The notes under the pieces were generated by a model that saw nothing but the letters and a program-made list of their open reading frames with translations, made no database searches and was not told the origin of the DNA. 64,000 nt of DNA from Candidatus Methanoperedens sp. (GTDB taxonomy: Archaea > Halobacteriota > Methanosarcinia > Methanosarcinales > Methanoperedenaceae). Shown here in pieces: positions 1-8,054 of the stretch. A program made the translations under genes and the position numbers. How positions within the stretch are numbered: position 1 is the first letter of the stretch; each line of letters starts with the position of its first letter. The DNA is taken from the NCBI GenBank assembly GCA_027460525.1, contig JAPZAS010000032.1:1-64000 (forward strand), given 5' to 3'.

Positions 1-107
1 GCGCCGCCGCCGTGGCCGTAAAGCGGCTTCATCACGATGTCGCCGTGCGCCGCGCGGAACGCCTTGATCTCGGCAAGGTCGCGCGTGATCAGCGTCGGCG
101 GCATCAG
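1..107 (-). pseudogene. gshB: Fragment of alphaproteobacterial glutathione synthetase (probable chimeric contig end)
   Basis: Reading the minus strand from base 107 to base 1 gives an open frame with the words [30 protein letters not shown] and a final HGGG. This matches the ATP-grasp region of bacterial GshB, where E. coli has a comparable TLVTR...DIILKPLDGMGG stretch. The DNA is very GC-rich and uses GC-ending codons, unlike everything after about base 110. A TAG lies directly before the leucine codon (bases 108-110), so the frame is not continued into the archaeal DNA. Glutathione synthetase is not expected in a methanogen-like archaeon. The best reading is a misassembled or chimeric read end, not a real gene of this genome. 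Confidence 0.8.
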
Positions 108-109
108 CT

Positions 110-1630
110 AGGGGTTCAAGCATCCCCTCCACTGTCAAGCCGACCATAAATGTGGTAGCAGTAAGCGCGCTTGGTCAGGGACAGCTTCACAAGGTGCTTA
201 TCGATGACGATACCAAGCGCACCATATCAGTGGGAAGCACCCTGACTCTGCAGGAAGGGTATGTCCTGAAGGCAACGGACATAAGCGTAGCCGACAGGAT
301 AATGCTCATTTCCTTATTGAAGGACGGAAACGAATTGGACACAGCAACCCTCCAGACAGGTCAGACCTATGTTTATGCCCCGAGCAGGGTAGGCAATGTA
401 CAAAACCTTCCTGTAATAATGGTGAGGTTTGACAGCGTGTTCTCAGGCATGGAAGTGCAGGCAGCGTTCCTGAAAGGGGTGTTCCAGATCTCACAGAACC
501 CGACCACGGTTAAAACCGGAGACCAGTACAACGATATGAAAGTGACAACCGTGGGGCAGGATAAAATCGTTATGAGCAACAATAATGATATCAGCCTTGA
601 TAATGGCAGGGTTGAACAACTGATGGGCAATATTAAACTGAAGGTAGGCGATACCTCAGCCACGGATGGTCGTCTTCGGTTTTACTTTGCTGTGGATGTA
701 ACCCCTGGAATGATTGCAAATCAGCTTTTGATAGAAGCCCCAGCCAAAGCCACTGCCGGCGATCCAATTAACATAAAGGTTACTGCGGGGGGAAAAGCGG
801 TTGATGGCGCTTCTGTATCAATCGGCTCCTCTGGAATCGGGAACACAGACACAACCGGTGTACTTAACTATACCCTGCCCAGAACAATGAAGGGAGTGCA
901 AAATATAACAGCAACCAAGCTGGGCTATCAGCAGGCTACCAGCAGTATAGACGTACTGGAATATATCGAATACAGACTGAGTATAGATGCACCTGTAAAT
1001 GCTAATCAGTTTGCTACAATAACCATACGGGCTACATACAATGGCACTGCGGTAAGCGGAGTGGCTGTAGGATACGACAATGCATCTATTGGCACAACTG
1101 ATAGTAATGGTGTATTGAACTACACGCTACAAACAAGCGGCACGCACACCATATCGGCATCAAAGAGCGGTTATATCACTGCTGTAAGGGATATTAATAT
1201 CAGGGCACCTTTTTCCCAGTATCAGGCGCTCGATATCAATATTACGCCCAGCATGGTTTTCACAAACGAGCAGGCTTTAATCAGGTCGAATATCACAAAT
1301 GTGGGCACGAAACCAGATACACTCCCTGTGGAGCTTGTTTCTAATGGCACGGTCGTGGACAACAAATCGGTCTCTCTTGCTCCGGGTGAGATAAAGGAGA
1401 TTGATTTCACGAGAAAAGAAGCTCTGCCGGGCAATTATACGGTTGAAATCCTGGGGAAGAAAGGATTACTGGTGGTTAAGGTACAGCCTATGAACCTGCT
1501 TCTGATTGGAGGAATCGCCACGGTTTTTGGGGCGATTATCATATACCTGTTTACAATGAAAAGCAAGATTAGCCTCGAAGCGATTAGAAACCTTTTCGCA
1601 AATCTTGGAAAAAAGCCGCCTATGAAGTGA
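110..1630 (+). CDS. S-layer-related protein, 5' end missing
   Basis: Cell-surface protein with its N-terminus lost at the contig junction. The frame is open upstream of the first possible start (GTG at 152) back to about base 110, reading IPSTVKPTINVVAVSALG, so 152 is unlikely to be the true start. Counting from 152, residues ~22-185 resemble the S-layer family duplication domain of Methanosarcinales (LTLQEGYVLKATDI, LLKDGNELDTA, VRFDSVFSGME, KGVFQIS, IMLISLL, RFYFAV). Two Ig-like/carboxypeptidase-regulatory-like repeats follow (~192-270 and ~274-350, each with a GVLNYTL core). A CARDB-like domain (~355-445) precedes a single C-terminal membrane helix (~448-470) and a basic tail. It is probably an exported, membrane-anchored envelope protein. 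The family assignment is by recognition; the tail anchor is directly visible. Confidence 0.75.
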   Translation, partial: RGSSIPSTVKPTINVVAVSALGQGQLHKVLIDDDTKRTISVGSTLTLQEGYVLKATDISVADRIMLISLLKDGNELDTATLQTGQTYVYAPSRVGNVQNLPVIMVRFDSVFSGMEVQAAFLKGVFQISQNPTTVKTGDQYNDMKVTTVGQDKIVMSNNNDISLDNGRVEQLMGNIKLKVGDTSATDGRLRFYFAVDVTPGMIANQLLIEAPAKATAGDPINIKVTAGGKAVDGASVSIGSSGIGNTDTTGVLNYTLPRTMKGVQNITATKLGYQQATSSIDVLEYIEYRLSIDAPVNANQFATITIRATYNGTAVSGVAVGYDNASIGTTDSNGVLNYTLQTSGTHTISASKSGYITAVRDINIRAPFSQYQALDINITPSMVFTNEQALIRSNITNVGTKPDTLPVELVSNGTVVDNKSVSLAPGEIKEIDFTRKEALPGNYTVEILGKKGLLVVKVQPMNLLLIGGIATVFGAIIIYLFTMKSKISLEAIRNLFANLGKKPPMK

Positions 1631-1637
1631 GAAATAG

Positions 1638-1724
1638 CGACGAGAGGGGGACTTGAACCCCCGAGTTCCTTGTGGGAACACAGGGTTAGCAACCCTGCGC
1701 CATACCGGGCTTGGCTATCTCGTC
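1638..1724 (-). tRNA. tRNA-Ser (GCU)
   Basis: The minus strand folds as a class II tRNA. The 7-bp acceptor stem is GACGAGA (from 1724 inward) pairing with TCTCGTC at the 3' end, followed by a G discriminator; CCA is not encoded. The anticodon arm is CAGGG-TTGCTAA-CCCTG, giving anticodon GCU. A long variable arm (GTTCCCACAAGGAAC) marks it as serine. The T arm is CGGGGGTTCAAGTCCCCCT. It starts 7 bases after the stop of the S-layer-related gene and is convergent with it. Confidence 0.95.
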
Positions 1725-1821
1725 AAAAAGCGGTTCAGAATAAATCTGTGTTTATCTGCGGTTCCTTATTCCCTGTTTGCTATTTAACACTTTTTGCATT
1801 TAAAAGGATATATAGCCTAAG

Positions 1822-2868
1822 ATGAATAACAAAATAACCATGAGACTCCTTGCCATCGATGTTGGAATGGGGACACAGGACATCCTTCTCTACGACAGCA
1901 ATAAAAGCATCGAAAACTGCTTCAAGATGGTGCTGCCCTCGCAGACCCAGATTGTAGCACAGAGGATCTCCAGGGAGACAAGGCTGAAGCACGATATTAT
2001 TCTCACCGGAGAAACCATGGGTGGAGGACCCTGCAGCGCAGCAGTGCGAAAACATATCAAGGCAAATCTCACTGTTTTCGCAACCGAAAGAGCTGCCCTC
2101 ACGCTCAACGATGACATGGATAAAGTGAAGGAAATGGGCGTGGTTATTGTAAGTGAAGACGAAACGAGCGAATCAGGTATTCCGAGGATTGAATTATGCG
2201 ATGTGGATAAAGATGCACTTAAAAAAGCTCTGGAACTTTTTGGAATTCCGCTTCCAGATAATTTTGCCGTCGCAGTGCAGGACCACGGATATTCTCCTTC
2301 TGTGAGCAACCGGCTATTCCGTTTTGAGTATTTTAGAGATATTCTAAAAAGGGACGGGGCTCTTAATTCGTTTGTTTATAAAAACAATATCCCTGAGCGC
2401 TTTTCAAGGATGAAAGCCGTTGAAAGAATGCTGCCTGGCGCGCTTTTTATGGATACGGGGATTGCCGCGATAAGGGGTGCTATACTTGATGAGAATGCAA
2501 AAGCTCCGTATCTTGTGGTAAATATCGGCAATGGTCACACGCTTGCTGGTGTCGTGAACGGAGGTGCGCTTCTCTCCCTGTTCGAGCACCATACCCGCCA
2601 GATGACAGCAGGCAAGCTCGATACATACCTGAAAAGGTTATGCGACGGAACACTGGATTTCCGGGAGGTTTTTGATGACGGCGGGCACGGCTGCTTTGTC
2701 AGGGAAGCAATCGGATTTAATAAACTCTCAATTCTCATCACAGGACCCAGACGCGATATAATGCGTTCTTCCAGGCTGAATGTTCGCTTTGCTGCTCCTT
2801 TCGGGGATATGATGCTTACAGGTTGTTTTGGATTGCTCGATGCTTACCTTAATTATGTTTCAGGTTAA
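1822..2868 (+). CDS. DUF1786 family protein (ASKHA-like fold)
   Basis: Archaeal protein of 348 residues matching DUF1786, often labelled 'putative pyruvate formate-lyase activating enzyme' in databases although it has no radical-SAM cysteine motif. The N-terminus reads LLAIDVGMGTQDILLYD, a phosphate-1-like loop of the actin/hexokinase/Hsp70 ATPase fold. A later glycine-rich stretch, VNIGNGHTLAGVV, resembles a phosphate-2 loop. A nucleotide-dependent activity is therefore plausible, but no substrate is known. The start at 1822 could be replaced by the ATG at residue 7 (MRLLAIDVG), which fits the family N-terminus better. It is followed 14 bases later by a membrane/zinc-ribbon gene, probably co-transcribed. 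Confidence 0.8.
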   Translation: MNNKITMRLLAIDVGMGTQDILLYDSNKSIENCFKMVLPSQTQIVAQRISRETRLKHDIILTGETMGGGPCSAAVRKHIKANLTVFATERAALTLNDDMDKVKEMGVVIVSEDETSESGIPRIELCDVDKDALKKALELFGIPLPDNFAVAVQDHGYSPSVSNRLFRFEYFRDILKRDGALNSFVYKNNIPERFSRMKAVERMLPGALFMDTGIAAIRGAILDENAKAPYLVVNIGNGHTLAGVVNGGALLSLFEHHTRQMTAGKLDTYLKRLCDGTLDFREVFDDGGHGCFVREAIGFNKLSILITGPRRDIMRSSRLNVRFAAPFGDMMLTGCFGLLDAYLNYVSG

Positions 2869-2882
2869 AATCGGGAGAATAC

Positions 2883-3398
2883 ATGAACAAAGAATTATAC
2901 AGACCTGCAACGAGGGCGATAATCGCTCTTTTTTTAATAGTACTAATCAAAATCGTTGCAATGCTGACGCTCAGGGACGTTGTCACGGCTTATTCCGTTA
3001 CGAATGTTGTTCTTTCAATAGCGGTAGTTCTCGTTTTACTGAGATTCGGGCTGGATTTCAACAGGCAGCTCGAGATTTCAAAGCCAGATTTTCCGGAAGC
3101 TCGATCATTTGTTACGGGTATTGTGCTATTGCTGGTCATACTCACACTCTACGGGACTTTCCTTCCCTATGCAGACACGCTGCCCTATAGAACATATAAC
3201 ATCCTGTTCTTCATTCTGGCGCTCATTCCTGTATATACCCTCTGGAACATTCTCACTAAACACGCCGAGAGGCTGTCTCAGCTTCTTCTATTTATTTCAC
3301 AGGAAGAAAACCCTGAATGCTCATGCGGCTGGAAAAACCCGGCTTCGGCTAACTTTTGCAACAGGTGCGGGTTACCCCTGGAAAAGGGTGGTAAATGA
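2883..3398 (+). CDS. Four-helix membrane protein with C-terminal zinc ribbon
   Basis: Protein of 171 residues that I cannot assign to a named family. About four hydrophobic segments are visible (~10-30, ~35-55, ~76-98, ~104-124). A soluble C-terminal tail carries a double CxC/CxxC knuckle (CSCGWKNPASANFCNRCG), the typical zinc-ribbon pattern of archaeal membrane proteins. The next gene begins inside its stop codon (ATGA overlap) and also encodes a zinc ribbon, so the two are probably translationally coupled. Confidence 0.7.
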   Translation: MNKELYRPATRAIIALFLIVLIKIVAMLTLRDVVTAYSVTNVVLSIAVVLVLLRFGLDFNRQLEISKPDFPEARSFVTGIVLLLVILTLYGTFLPYADTLPYRTYNILFFILALIPVYTLWNILTKHAERLSQLLLFISQEENPECSCGWKNPASANFCNRCGLPLEKGGK

Positions 3399-3541
3399 TG
3401 AAGAACAGGGCACTTTCTGACCAAAAATGTCCGACCTGCGGAAGCTGGATGCGCTCTGTGCTGAAAAAAAGCGAGAAAGGAAGGGACATTATAACCTATT
3501 CCTGCCCTGAGTGCGGTCTGACCTACAGCGCAGAAGGGTAA
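3395..3541 (+). CDS. Small zinc-ribbon protein, 48 aa
   Basis: Short gene starting at ATG 3395, overlapping the previous stop by four bases (ATGA). The product has two CxxC knuckles, KCPTCGSW and YSCPECGLTY, separated by a basic linker (VLKKSEKGRD). This is the layout of a compact zinc ribbon resembling those in archaeal transcription-factor-like proteins, but it is too short to assign. Coupling to the upstream zinc-ribbon membrane protein suggests a shared role. Function unknown. Confidence 0.65.
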   Translation: MMKNRALSDQKCPTCGSWMRSVLKKSEKGRDIITYSCPECGLTYSAEG

Positions 3542-3547
3542 AATAAA

Positions 3548-3934
3548 TCATGCCTTCCCTAGTATTCGAAGGGCAAGGTGTGCAGCATTTTCGCCATTAT
3601 CTATTCCCACGCACGCCACAGGCACGCCTTTTGGCATCTGGGCTATGGATAAAAGGGCATCCATTCCCCCGAGTTTTGAACTTACAGGTACACCGATAAC
3701 AGGTTTTTTTGTGCGGGATGCAATTACGCCTGGAAGGGCTGCAGATAATCCTGCAATCGCTATAAAGACCTCTGCGTCACTTTTTTGTATGTAATCCTCT
3801 AATTCCACCGGGTTCCTGTGGGCTGAGAAAATCCGTATCTCATAATCCACGCCTGCGCTGTCCAGCACGTTTGCCGAAAGCTGCGCAATCTCCCTGTCGG
3901 ATTCTGAACCTATCAATATTGCTATTGTTACCAT
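3548..3934 (-). CDS. purE: PurE-type N5-carboxyaminoimidazole ribonucleotide mutase
   Basis: Single-domain PurE of 128 residues, acting in de novo purine synthesis on (carboxy)aminoimidazole ribonucleotide. Visible family signatures are IGSESD near the N-terminus, SAHRNP (containing the conserved catalytic histidine), PVIGVPV, and the [13 protein letters not shown] stretch. The usual bacterial GGAAHLPG loop reads AGLSAALPG here, without its histidine. I have seen this form in archaeal PurE, but it leaves open whether the enzyme is a class I mutase or acts directly as a carboxylase. It is convergent with the zinc-ribbon gene and separated from it by six bases. Confidence 0.88.
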   Translation of the reverse strand: MVTIAILIGSESDREIAQLSANVLDSAGVDYEIRIFSAHRNPVELEDYIQKSDAEVFIAIAGLSAALPGVIASRTKKPVIGVPVSSKLGGMDALLSIAQMPKGVPVACVGIDNGENAAHLALRILGKA

Positions 3935-4029
3935 AGCCTATAAAAGTCGGTTAATCCATAAAATCTTTTTGCGAAGAAAAGAGTGCATAACTGAGGTGAG
4001 GGGATGACCAGTCCCCCTCTCATGGCATC

Positions 4030-4290
4030 CTACCCGATTTCATCATCGTCAAAAGATTGCCTTATATGTCTTCCGAACATGGAAAGCCACATTGAGCACT
4101 TCCCATGGGATATTAATCCGCTGTTTGGGAAAGAGGTCTCGTTAAGGTAATTTGAATCCTGCCCCAGTTCTGCAGTGTCCTGAAAGCACAATCTCATCGC
4201 TCCATTTTTCTCAAAACCGAGGGAGATGTTCAGATCCTGTGCTTGCGGGTTTTGAATCTGGACAGACGTGATATATCGTATGGCTTTCAT
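4030..4290 (-). CDS. Hypothetical protein, 86 aa, downstream of DUF5371
   Basis: I do not recognise this family. The product is soluble, mixed alpha/beta in composition, with an acidic end (SFDDDEIG) and two cysteines. It starts six bases after the stop of the DUF5371 gene on the same strand, so the pair is almost certainly one transcript under the operator at 4472-4494. That places it in the putative archaellum/KaiC-associated regulon described in the findings. Confidence 0.55.
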   Translation of the reverse strand: MKAIRYITSVQIQNPQAQDLNISLGFEKNGAMRLCFQDTAELGQDSNYLNETSFPNSGLISHGKCSMWLSMFGRHIRQSFDDDEIG

Positions 4291-4296
4291 AACATA

Positions 4297-4434
4297 CTAC
4301 TCTTTATCATCGCATTTCAGATAATGATATACTGCTTTTGAAATGGCTTCTTTTACGGAGGACTCTCCCGATTTTGCCTTAAGTGCGATTACATCTTCCT
4401 GTGGAAGTACCGATTGGACATGAACTATCTTCAT
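4297..4434 (-). CDS. DUF5371-like small protein, 45 aa
   Basis: The start is set at the ATG at 4434 (MKIVHVQSVLPQED...), because a strong Shine-Dalgarno sequence GGAGG (minus strand, 4445-4449) sits ten bases upstream. A longer frame to 4494 would run through the operator and promoter. The sequence resembles the short DUF5371 family of Methanosarcinales (KSGESSVKEAISKAVYHYLKC), which looks like a ribbon-helix-helix-sized protein: an N-terminal strand followed by helices. DNA binding is a guess based on size and shape only. The 23-bp operator shared with archaellum genes lies 37 bases upstream. Confidence 0.6.
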   Translation of the reverse strand: MKIVHVQSVLPQEDVIALKAKSGESSVKEAISKAVYHYLKCDDKE

Positions 4435-4471
4435 TTCGTTTATTCCTCCGTATGCCAGTAAACATACCATA

Positions 4472-4494
4472 ATGATACTCATAATGCTAATCAT
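4472..4494 (-). promoter_or_regulatory. 23-bp ATGAT operator, site 4 (DUF5371 promoter)
   Basis: On the minus strand the 23-mer runs ATGATTAGCAT then TATGAGTATCAT. It agrees with the copies upstream of the archaellum genes at all 15 invariant positions. On the plus strand its first 11 bases (ATGATACTCAT) are identical to the first 11 of the archaellin site. A TATA-like box (GTTTATAC) lies immediately upstream on the minus strand, placing the element over the likely transcription start. Confidence 0.65.
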
Positions 4495-4574
4495 GTATAA
4501 ACCTTTCTATTAATTCATCAATTCAATCATAATATTAATAGGTAAAGCCGGTTATATATGGCACTCGAAAACAT

Positions 4575-5315
4575 ATGATCGGAAGATTCAGTAACGGAAG
4601 CGAGATTTTCTACGGCAAAATCGAAAGTGATCGGGTTATTGTTGACAAAGGGCTGTACAGCGATACGTTTTTGCTCTCGGAGCTGGAGCTTCTGCCTCCA
4701 GTGCAGCCAAGCAAGATAATCTGCGTGGGACTTAACTACAGCGACCACGCCAGGGAATTGGACATGCCGATACCCGAGAAACCATTGCTGTTTTTAAAGC
4801 CTCCGTCTGCGGTTATAGGTCATCTTGGAAATATTGTTTATCCCAGGAACACAAAACATATGGATTATGAAGCAGAGCTTGCAGTGATAATCAGCAGGCG
4901 CTGCAAGAACATCCGTGCAGCCGACGCCGATAGAGTGATAATGGGATATACCTGTTTCAATGACGTGACAGCGAGGGACTTACAGAAGGAAGATATACAG
5001 TGGACAAGAGCCAAAAGTTTTGATACTTTTGCGCCAGTTGGTCCTTATATCGCAGATCCAACATTTGATGTCAGCGACCTTCGTATCAATACAAGGGTAA
5101 ATGGAGAACTAAGGCAGGAATCCAGGACTTCCAACCTGATTTTTGATGTTCCGCAGTTGATTGAGTTTATCTCCGCTATCATGACACTTGAGCATGGTGA
5201 TATTATTGCTACAGGTACGCCGCCCGGGGTAGGTGAGCTTTTCATCGGGGATGAAGTGGAAATAGAGATAGAGAAGATAGGGGTATTGAAAAACAGTGTT
5301 ATCCGAGCCGACTAA
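4575..5315 (+). CDS. Fumarylacetoacetate hydrolase (FAH) family protein
   Basis: Protein of 246 residues in the FAH family, enzymes that hydrolyse or decarboxylate 2-keto-dicarboxylate-type substrates using a divalent metal. Visible features are the KIICVGLNYSDHARE entry motif (~50-65), PLLFLKPPSAVIG, the metal-ligand pair in YEAELAVII (E-x-E), FNDVTARDLQ (third acidic ligand), the KSFDTFAPVGP lid lysine region and the GDIIATGTPPGVG loop near the C-terminus. The substrate cannot be told from sequence; archaeal members are often oxaloacetate decarboxylase- or acylpyruvase-like. It has a monocistronic look. Confidence 0.9.
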   Translation: MIGRFSNGSEIFYGKIESDRVIVDKGLYSDTFLLSELELLPPVQPSKIICVGLNYSDHARELDMPIPEKPLLFLKPPSAVIGHLGNIVYPRNTKHMDYEAELAVIISRRCKNIRAADADRVIMGYTCFNDVTARDLQKEDIQWTRAKSFDTFAPVGPYIADPTFDVSDLRINTRVNGELRQESRTSNLIFDVPQLIEFISAIMTLEHGDIIATGTPPGVGELFIGDEVEIEIEKIGVLKNSVIRAD

Positions 5316-5385
5316 CATCCCTTTGTTTTATTAAGAATGAAAGTAATTAAAGGTACTGACAACAATTCGAAAAAAGGTGAATATA

Positions 5386-5544
5386 ATGTCCGATGTATAC
5401 GATAACGTATGGGAGAGCCGCAAACGCAAGCCTCCTGCAAGGGAGGAAAAAAAGCTTCCTGAAGTGAAACCGCCTTCTACAGACCGCGAGAGGTTAAAAG
5501 ACACCATCGAAAGGCGAAAAAAGAATGTATATGGAATGAAATAA
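5386..5544 (+). CDS. Small basic hypothetical protein, 52 aa
   Basis: ATG at 5386 is preceded by an AAAGGTGA ribosome-binding sequence about 6-12 bases upstream. The product is highly charged, rich in Lys, Arg, Glu and Pro (ESRKRKPPAREEKKLPE, DTIERRKKNVYGMK), with no cysteine and no hydrophobic segment. It looks like an unstructured or nucleic-acid-associated small protein. Codon-like composition and the ribosome-binding site support a real gene. Family not recognised. Confidence 0.55.
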   Translation: MSDVYDNVWESRKRKPPAREEKKLPEVKPPSTDRERLKDTIERRKKNVYGMK

Positions 5545-5603
5545 AATTCTTAATTCCTCCATATTATGCTTTTTTGTATTTCAAATAAGGAGGCATTTAA
5601 ACA

Positions 5604-6308
5604 GTGGAAGTTTCGATAATCCTGCCGGCTTATAATGAAGCGCCACGTATAGAAAGCACAGTTGAAAGGACTGCCGCAGCCCTTTGTGACATCACACCAT
5701 CGTTTGAAATCATAATCGCCGAGGACGGAAGCCATGATGGCACGGACAGAATTTGCGCCGCACTTGCGAAAAAATATCCCTTTGTGGTACATCTGCATTC
5801 TGATGAAAGGCTGGGAAGGGGAGGCGCTATGAACCGAGCGTTGCGGGCATCAAAGGGAGACATTCTTTGCTATATTGATGTTGATCTTGCCACGGATATG
5901 AAACATTTAAAAGAGCTTGTTCAGGCAATCCGCGATGGTTATGATTTTGCTACAGGCTCGCGGCTGCTTGCGGAAAGTGATGTTAAAAGACCATTAAAGA
6001 GGGAACTTGCAAGCAGAGGTTTTAATTTTCTGACACGTCTCTTGCTGGGTTCAAAACTATACGACCACCAGTGCGGGTTCAAATCCTTCAAGCGTGATTC
6101 CATTTTTGCGATTATGGATGCCGTCAAAGATACCCACTGGTTCTGGGATACTGAATTACTCGTCAGGGCACAGCGCGCAGGATACAGGATAAAAGAGTTC
6201 CCGGTCGAATGGAAGCACGGGGGCGCAACTAAAGTTAATCTAATAAAAGATGTCTTCGGAATGGGGTCTTCGATATTCAGGTTATGGTATGAACTCTTAT
6301 GGGATTGA
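5604..6308 (+). CDS. Family 2 glycosyltransferase, dolichyl-phosphate sugar synthase type
   Basis: GT-A fold glycosyltransferase of 234 residues. It likely transfers a hexose from a nucleotide sugar to dolichyl phosphate at the cytoplasmic membrane, as in ALG5/AglJ-like enzymes of the N-glycosylation pathway. Visible are the N-terminal SIILPAYNEA motif, the nucleotide-binding EDGSHDGTD, LGRGGAMNRAL, the metal-binding DVD in CYIDVDLAT, the CGFKSFKRD loop and the DTELLVRAQRAGY acceptor region. The start is a GTG at 5604, preceded by AAGGAGG. The nearby DUF2298 membrane protein may also be part of surface glycosylation. Confidence 0.88.
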   Translation: MEVSIILPAYNEAPRIESTVERTAAALCDITPSFEIIIAEDGSHDGTDRICAALAKKYPFVVHLHSDERLGRGGAMNRALRASKGDILCYIDVDLATDMKHLKELVQAIRDGYDFATGSRLLAESDVKRPLKRELASRGFNFLTRLLLGSKLYDHQCGFKSFKRDSIFAIMDAVKDTHWFWDTELLVRAQRAGYRIKEFPVEWKHGGATKVNLIKDVFGMGSSIFRLWYELLWD

Positions 6309-6390
6309 AAATAGTCATACACTACTGCCGTATTGCTGAAGCCCACTCAACATAGCTATTAAAATTTAAGAAAACGTCACATACGATTCT

Positions 6391-7965
6391 ATGACTGACA
6401 AAATACAGCTTCTTACTGGAAAAATGGATACAAAAGATGTATTCATAGATGCACAGGAATTTGTTACCGGAAGAACGTGCGTAATAGGTCAAAGCGGGAG
6501 TGGTAAAAGCTACTTAATAGCAGTACTCTGCGAACAACTGCTGCAGAATAATATCGCTTTTTGTATAGTTGATACAGAAGGAGAGTATTTTTCTTTGAAA
6601 GAAAAGTTTCAACTGCTATGGGTTGGCGGGGATGAAGCGGATGTTAGAATAGACATTGATTTCTATGAACTCATAACAAAGTCAATAACAAATAACGTCT
6701 CTTTAATTTTAGATGTATCGGATGTCCTGGATCAAAGAAAAGTTGTTTCTGATTTTGCAGGTAAATTATATGAAATCGAAAGCCAGATAAAGCAGCCGTA
6801 TTTATTGATTATCGAGGAGGCGGACAGGTTTGTTCCACAAAGCAAGGACTCTCTAAAAGAAATCGAGGAGATTTCAAAAAGAGGGAGAAAACGGGGGTTG
6901 GGTTTGCTTGTTGCGACTCAAAGACCATCGCTTGTAAATAAGAATGTCCTGTCCCAATGCGGAAACCAGTTTATCGGGAAATTAACAACCGAAAACGATT
7001 TAAAAGCGGTAGATTTGTTTTTTGCAGACAGGAAAGAACTGGAATTATTGCCTAAATTGAACACCGGCGAATTTTTTGTGATGGGGAATGCGGTGAAAGA
7101 AAAAACCAGGATGCAGACTGTCCAGAGAATAACACAGCACAAAGGGCTTACCCCGAAACTGATTCAAAAGGCGACAGGTAAAATTACCGAACTAAAAACA
7201 AGTTTGGGCTCTGCAGGGATAGCGGAGGAGACGGAGAAAGTAAAAGAGGCTTATGAGTCTGGCGAGAGAAAAATAAGGGGAGTTAAGGCGAAAATCCCAA
7301 AAGAGCAGATAGAAGCTATCGTTGATGGCAAAAGAAGGAAAAAACATTGGTTGTCTGGGGAAAAGGAGCATGTAAAATCTATCGAGCTTATCTATCATCC
7401 ACTTGTCTGGGTTGAAATAAATGCTCAGGAAGGATTTATCACGAAGAGTCTTACATCGCATTCACTTATAGTAGATTCTGCAAGCGGCGAATTTGTGGAT
7501 ATTAAACATGGATTAAAATACTCAACAGGTATTTCTAAATTAATCGGTTTGAATGAAAACGAGATCAGGATTCTGTTGGAAATTTATAGAACTAAAAAAA
7601 TTACAATCGGAGATCTTGAACTTAAAACCAAACTGTCCGAGACGACAATTAGAACTATCGTACACCATCTACAGGATAGAAAGATGGTAACTTTTTCAAA
7701 AGAAGGAAATTTAAAATTATATTCTTTTCTTATCAACTTTGAACCCCCGGATTTAAAACTGTCTTTAAGCCGCCCTGAGATACGGCAAATTTCCGGAAGA
7801 ACAAATAAACAGGCGCTTAGAGAGGATGATTTGCGAAAAATAATCAAGGGTCTGGAGGATGAAGCTGACATAACAAAATTTGAGGTTTTTTATTACCCCA
7901 TATGGTTTGTAAACCTGGAAAATAGAAGCCTGAAAATAGATGGGGTCACAGGGAAAGAAATCTGA
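6391..7965 (+). CDS. HerA/DUF87-like ATPase with C-terminal winged helix and repeated 'PxW' domains
   Basis: Protein of 524 residues. Residues ~1-230 form a HerA/FtsK-type motor domain: Walker A GQSGSGKS (33-40), the DTEGEYF strand, Walker B LLIIEEAD (~134-141), then RGRKRGLGLLVATQRP (sensor/arginine-finger region). HerA-like ATPases translocate DNA or act as hexameric pumps. A basic linker follows. A helix-turn-helix-like segment (~395-450, ITIGDLELKTKLSETTIRTI) lies between two copies of a short module with an IYHPLVW / YYPIWFV core ending in a D-x-x-(S/T)G-(E/K) turn. The same module occurs in the 44041-45021 protein. No NurA or Mre11/Rad50 genes are adjacent, so this is not the standard DNA-repair HerA locus. 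Confidence 0.8.
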   Translation: MTDKIQLLTGKMDTKDVFIDAQEFVTGRTCVIGQSGSGKSYLIAVLCEQLLQNNIAFCIVDTEGEYFSLKEKFQLLWVGGDEADVRIDIDFYELITKSITNNVSLILDVSDVLDQRKVVSDFAGKLYEIESQIKQPYLLIIEEADRFVPQSKDSLKEIEEISKRGRKRGLGLLVATQRPSLVNKNVLSQCGNQFIGKLTTENDLKAVDLFFADRKELELLPKLNTGEFFVMGNAVKEKTRMQTVQRITQHKGLTPKLIQKATGKITELKTSLGSAGIAEETEKVKEAYESGERKIRGVKAKIPKEQIEAIVDGKRRKKHWLSGEKEHVKSIELIYHPLVWVEINAQEGFITKSLTSHSLIVDSASGEFVDIKHGLKYSTGISKLIGLNENEIRILLEIYRTKKITIGDLELKTKLSETTIRTIVHHLQDRKMVTFSKEGNLKLYSFLINFEPPDLKLSLSRPEIRQISGRTNKQALREDDLRKIIKGLEDEADITKFEVFYYPIWFVNLENRSLKIDGVTGKEI

Positions 7966-8054
7966 GGCTCGTTTTGGTACAGGATATTAGTTTGTCAGTT
8001 AATTGTCAGTAATCCATTGATACCATGTTTGTTATATATCTGAAAAAGGATTAA

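Noticed and set aside
1-110. Horizontal transfer of glutathione synthesis
   Set aside because: The fragment is cut at the window edge, changes composition abruptly and joins another gene in mid-frame; a chimeric assembly is simpler.
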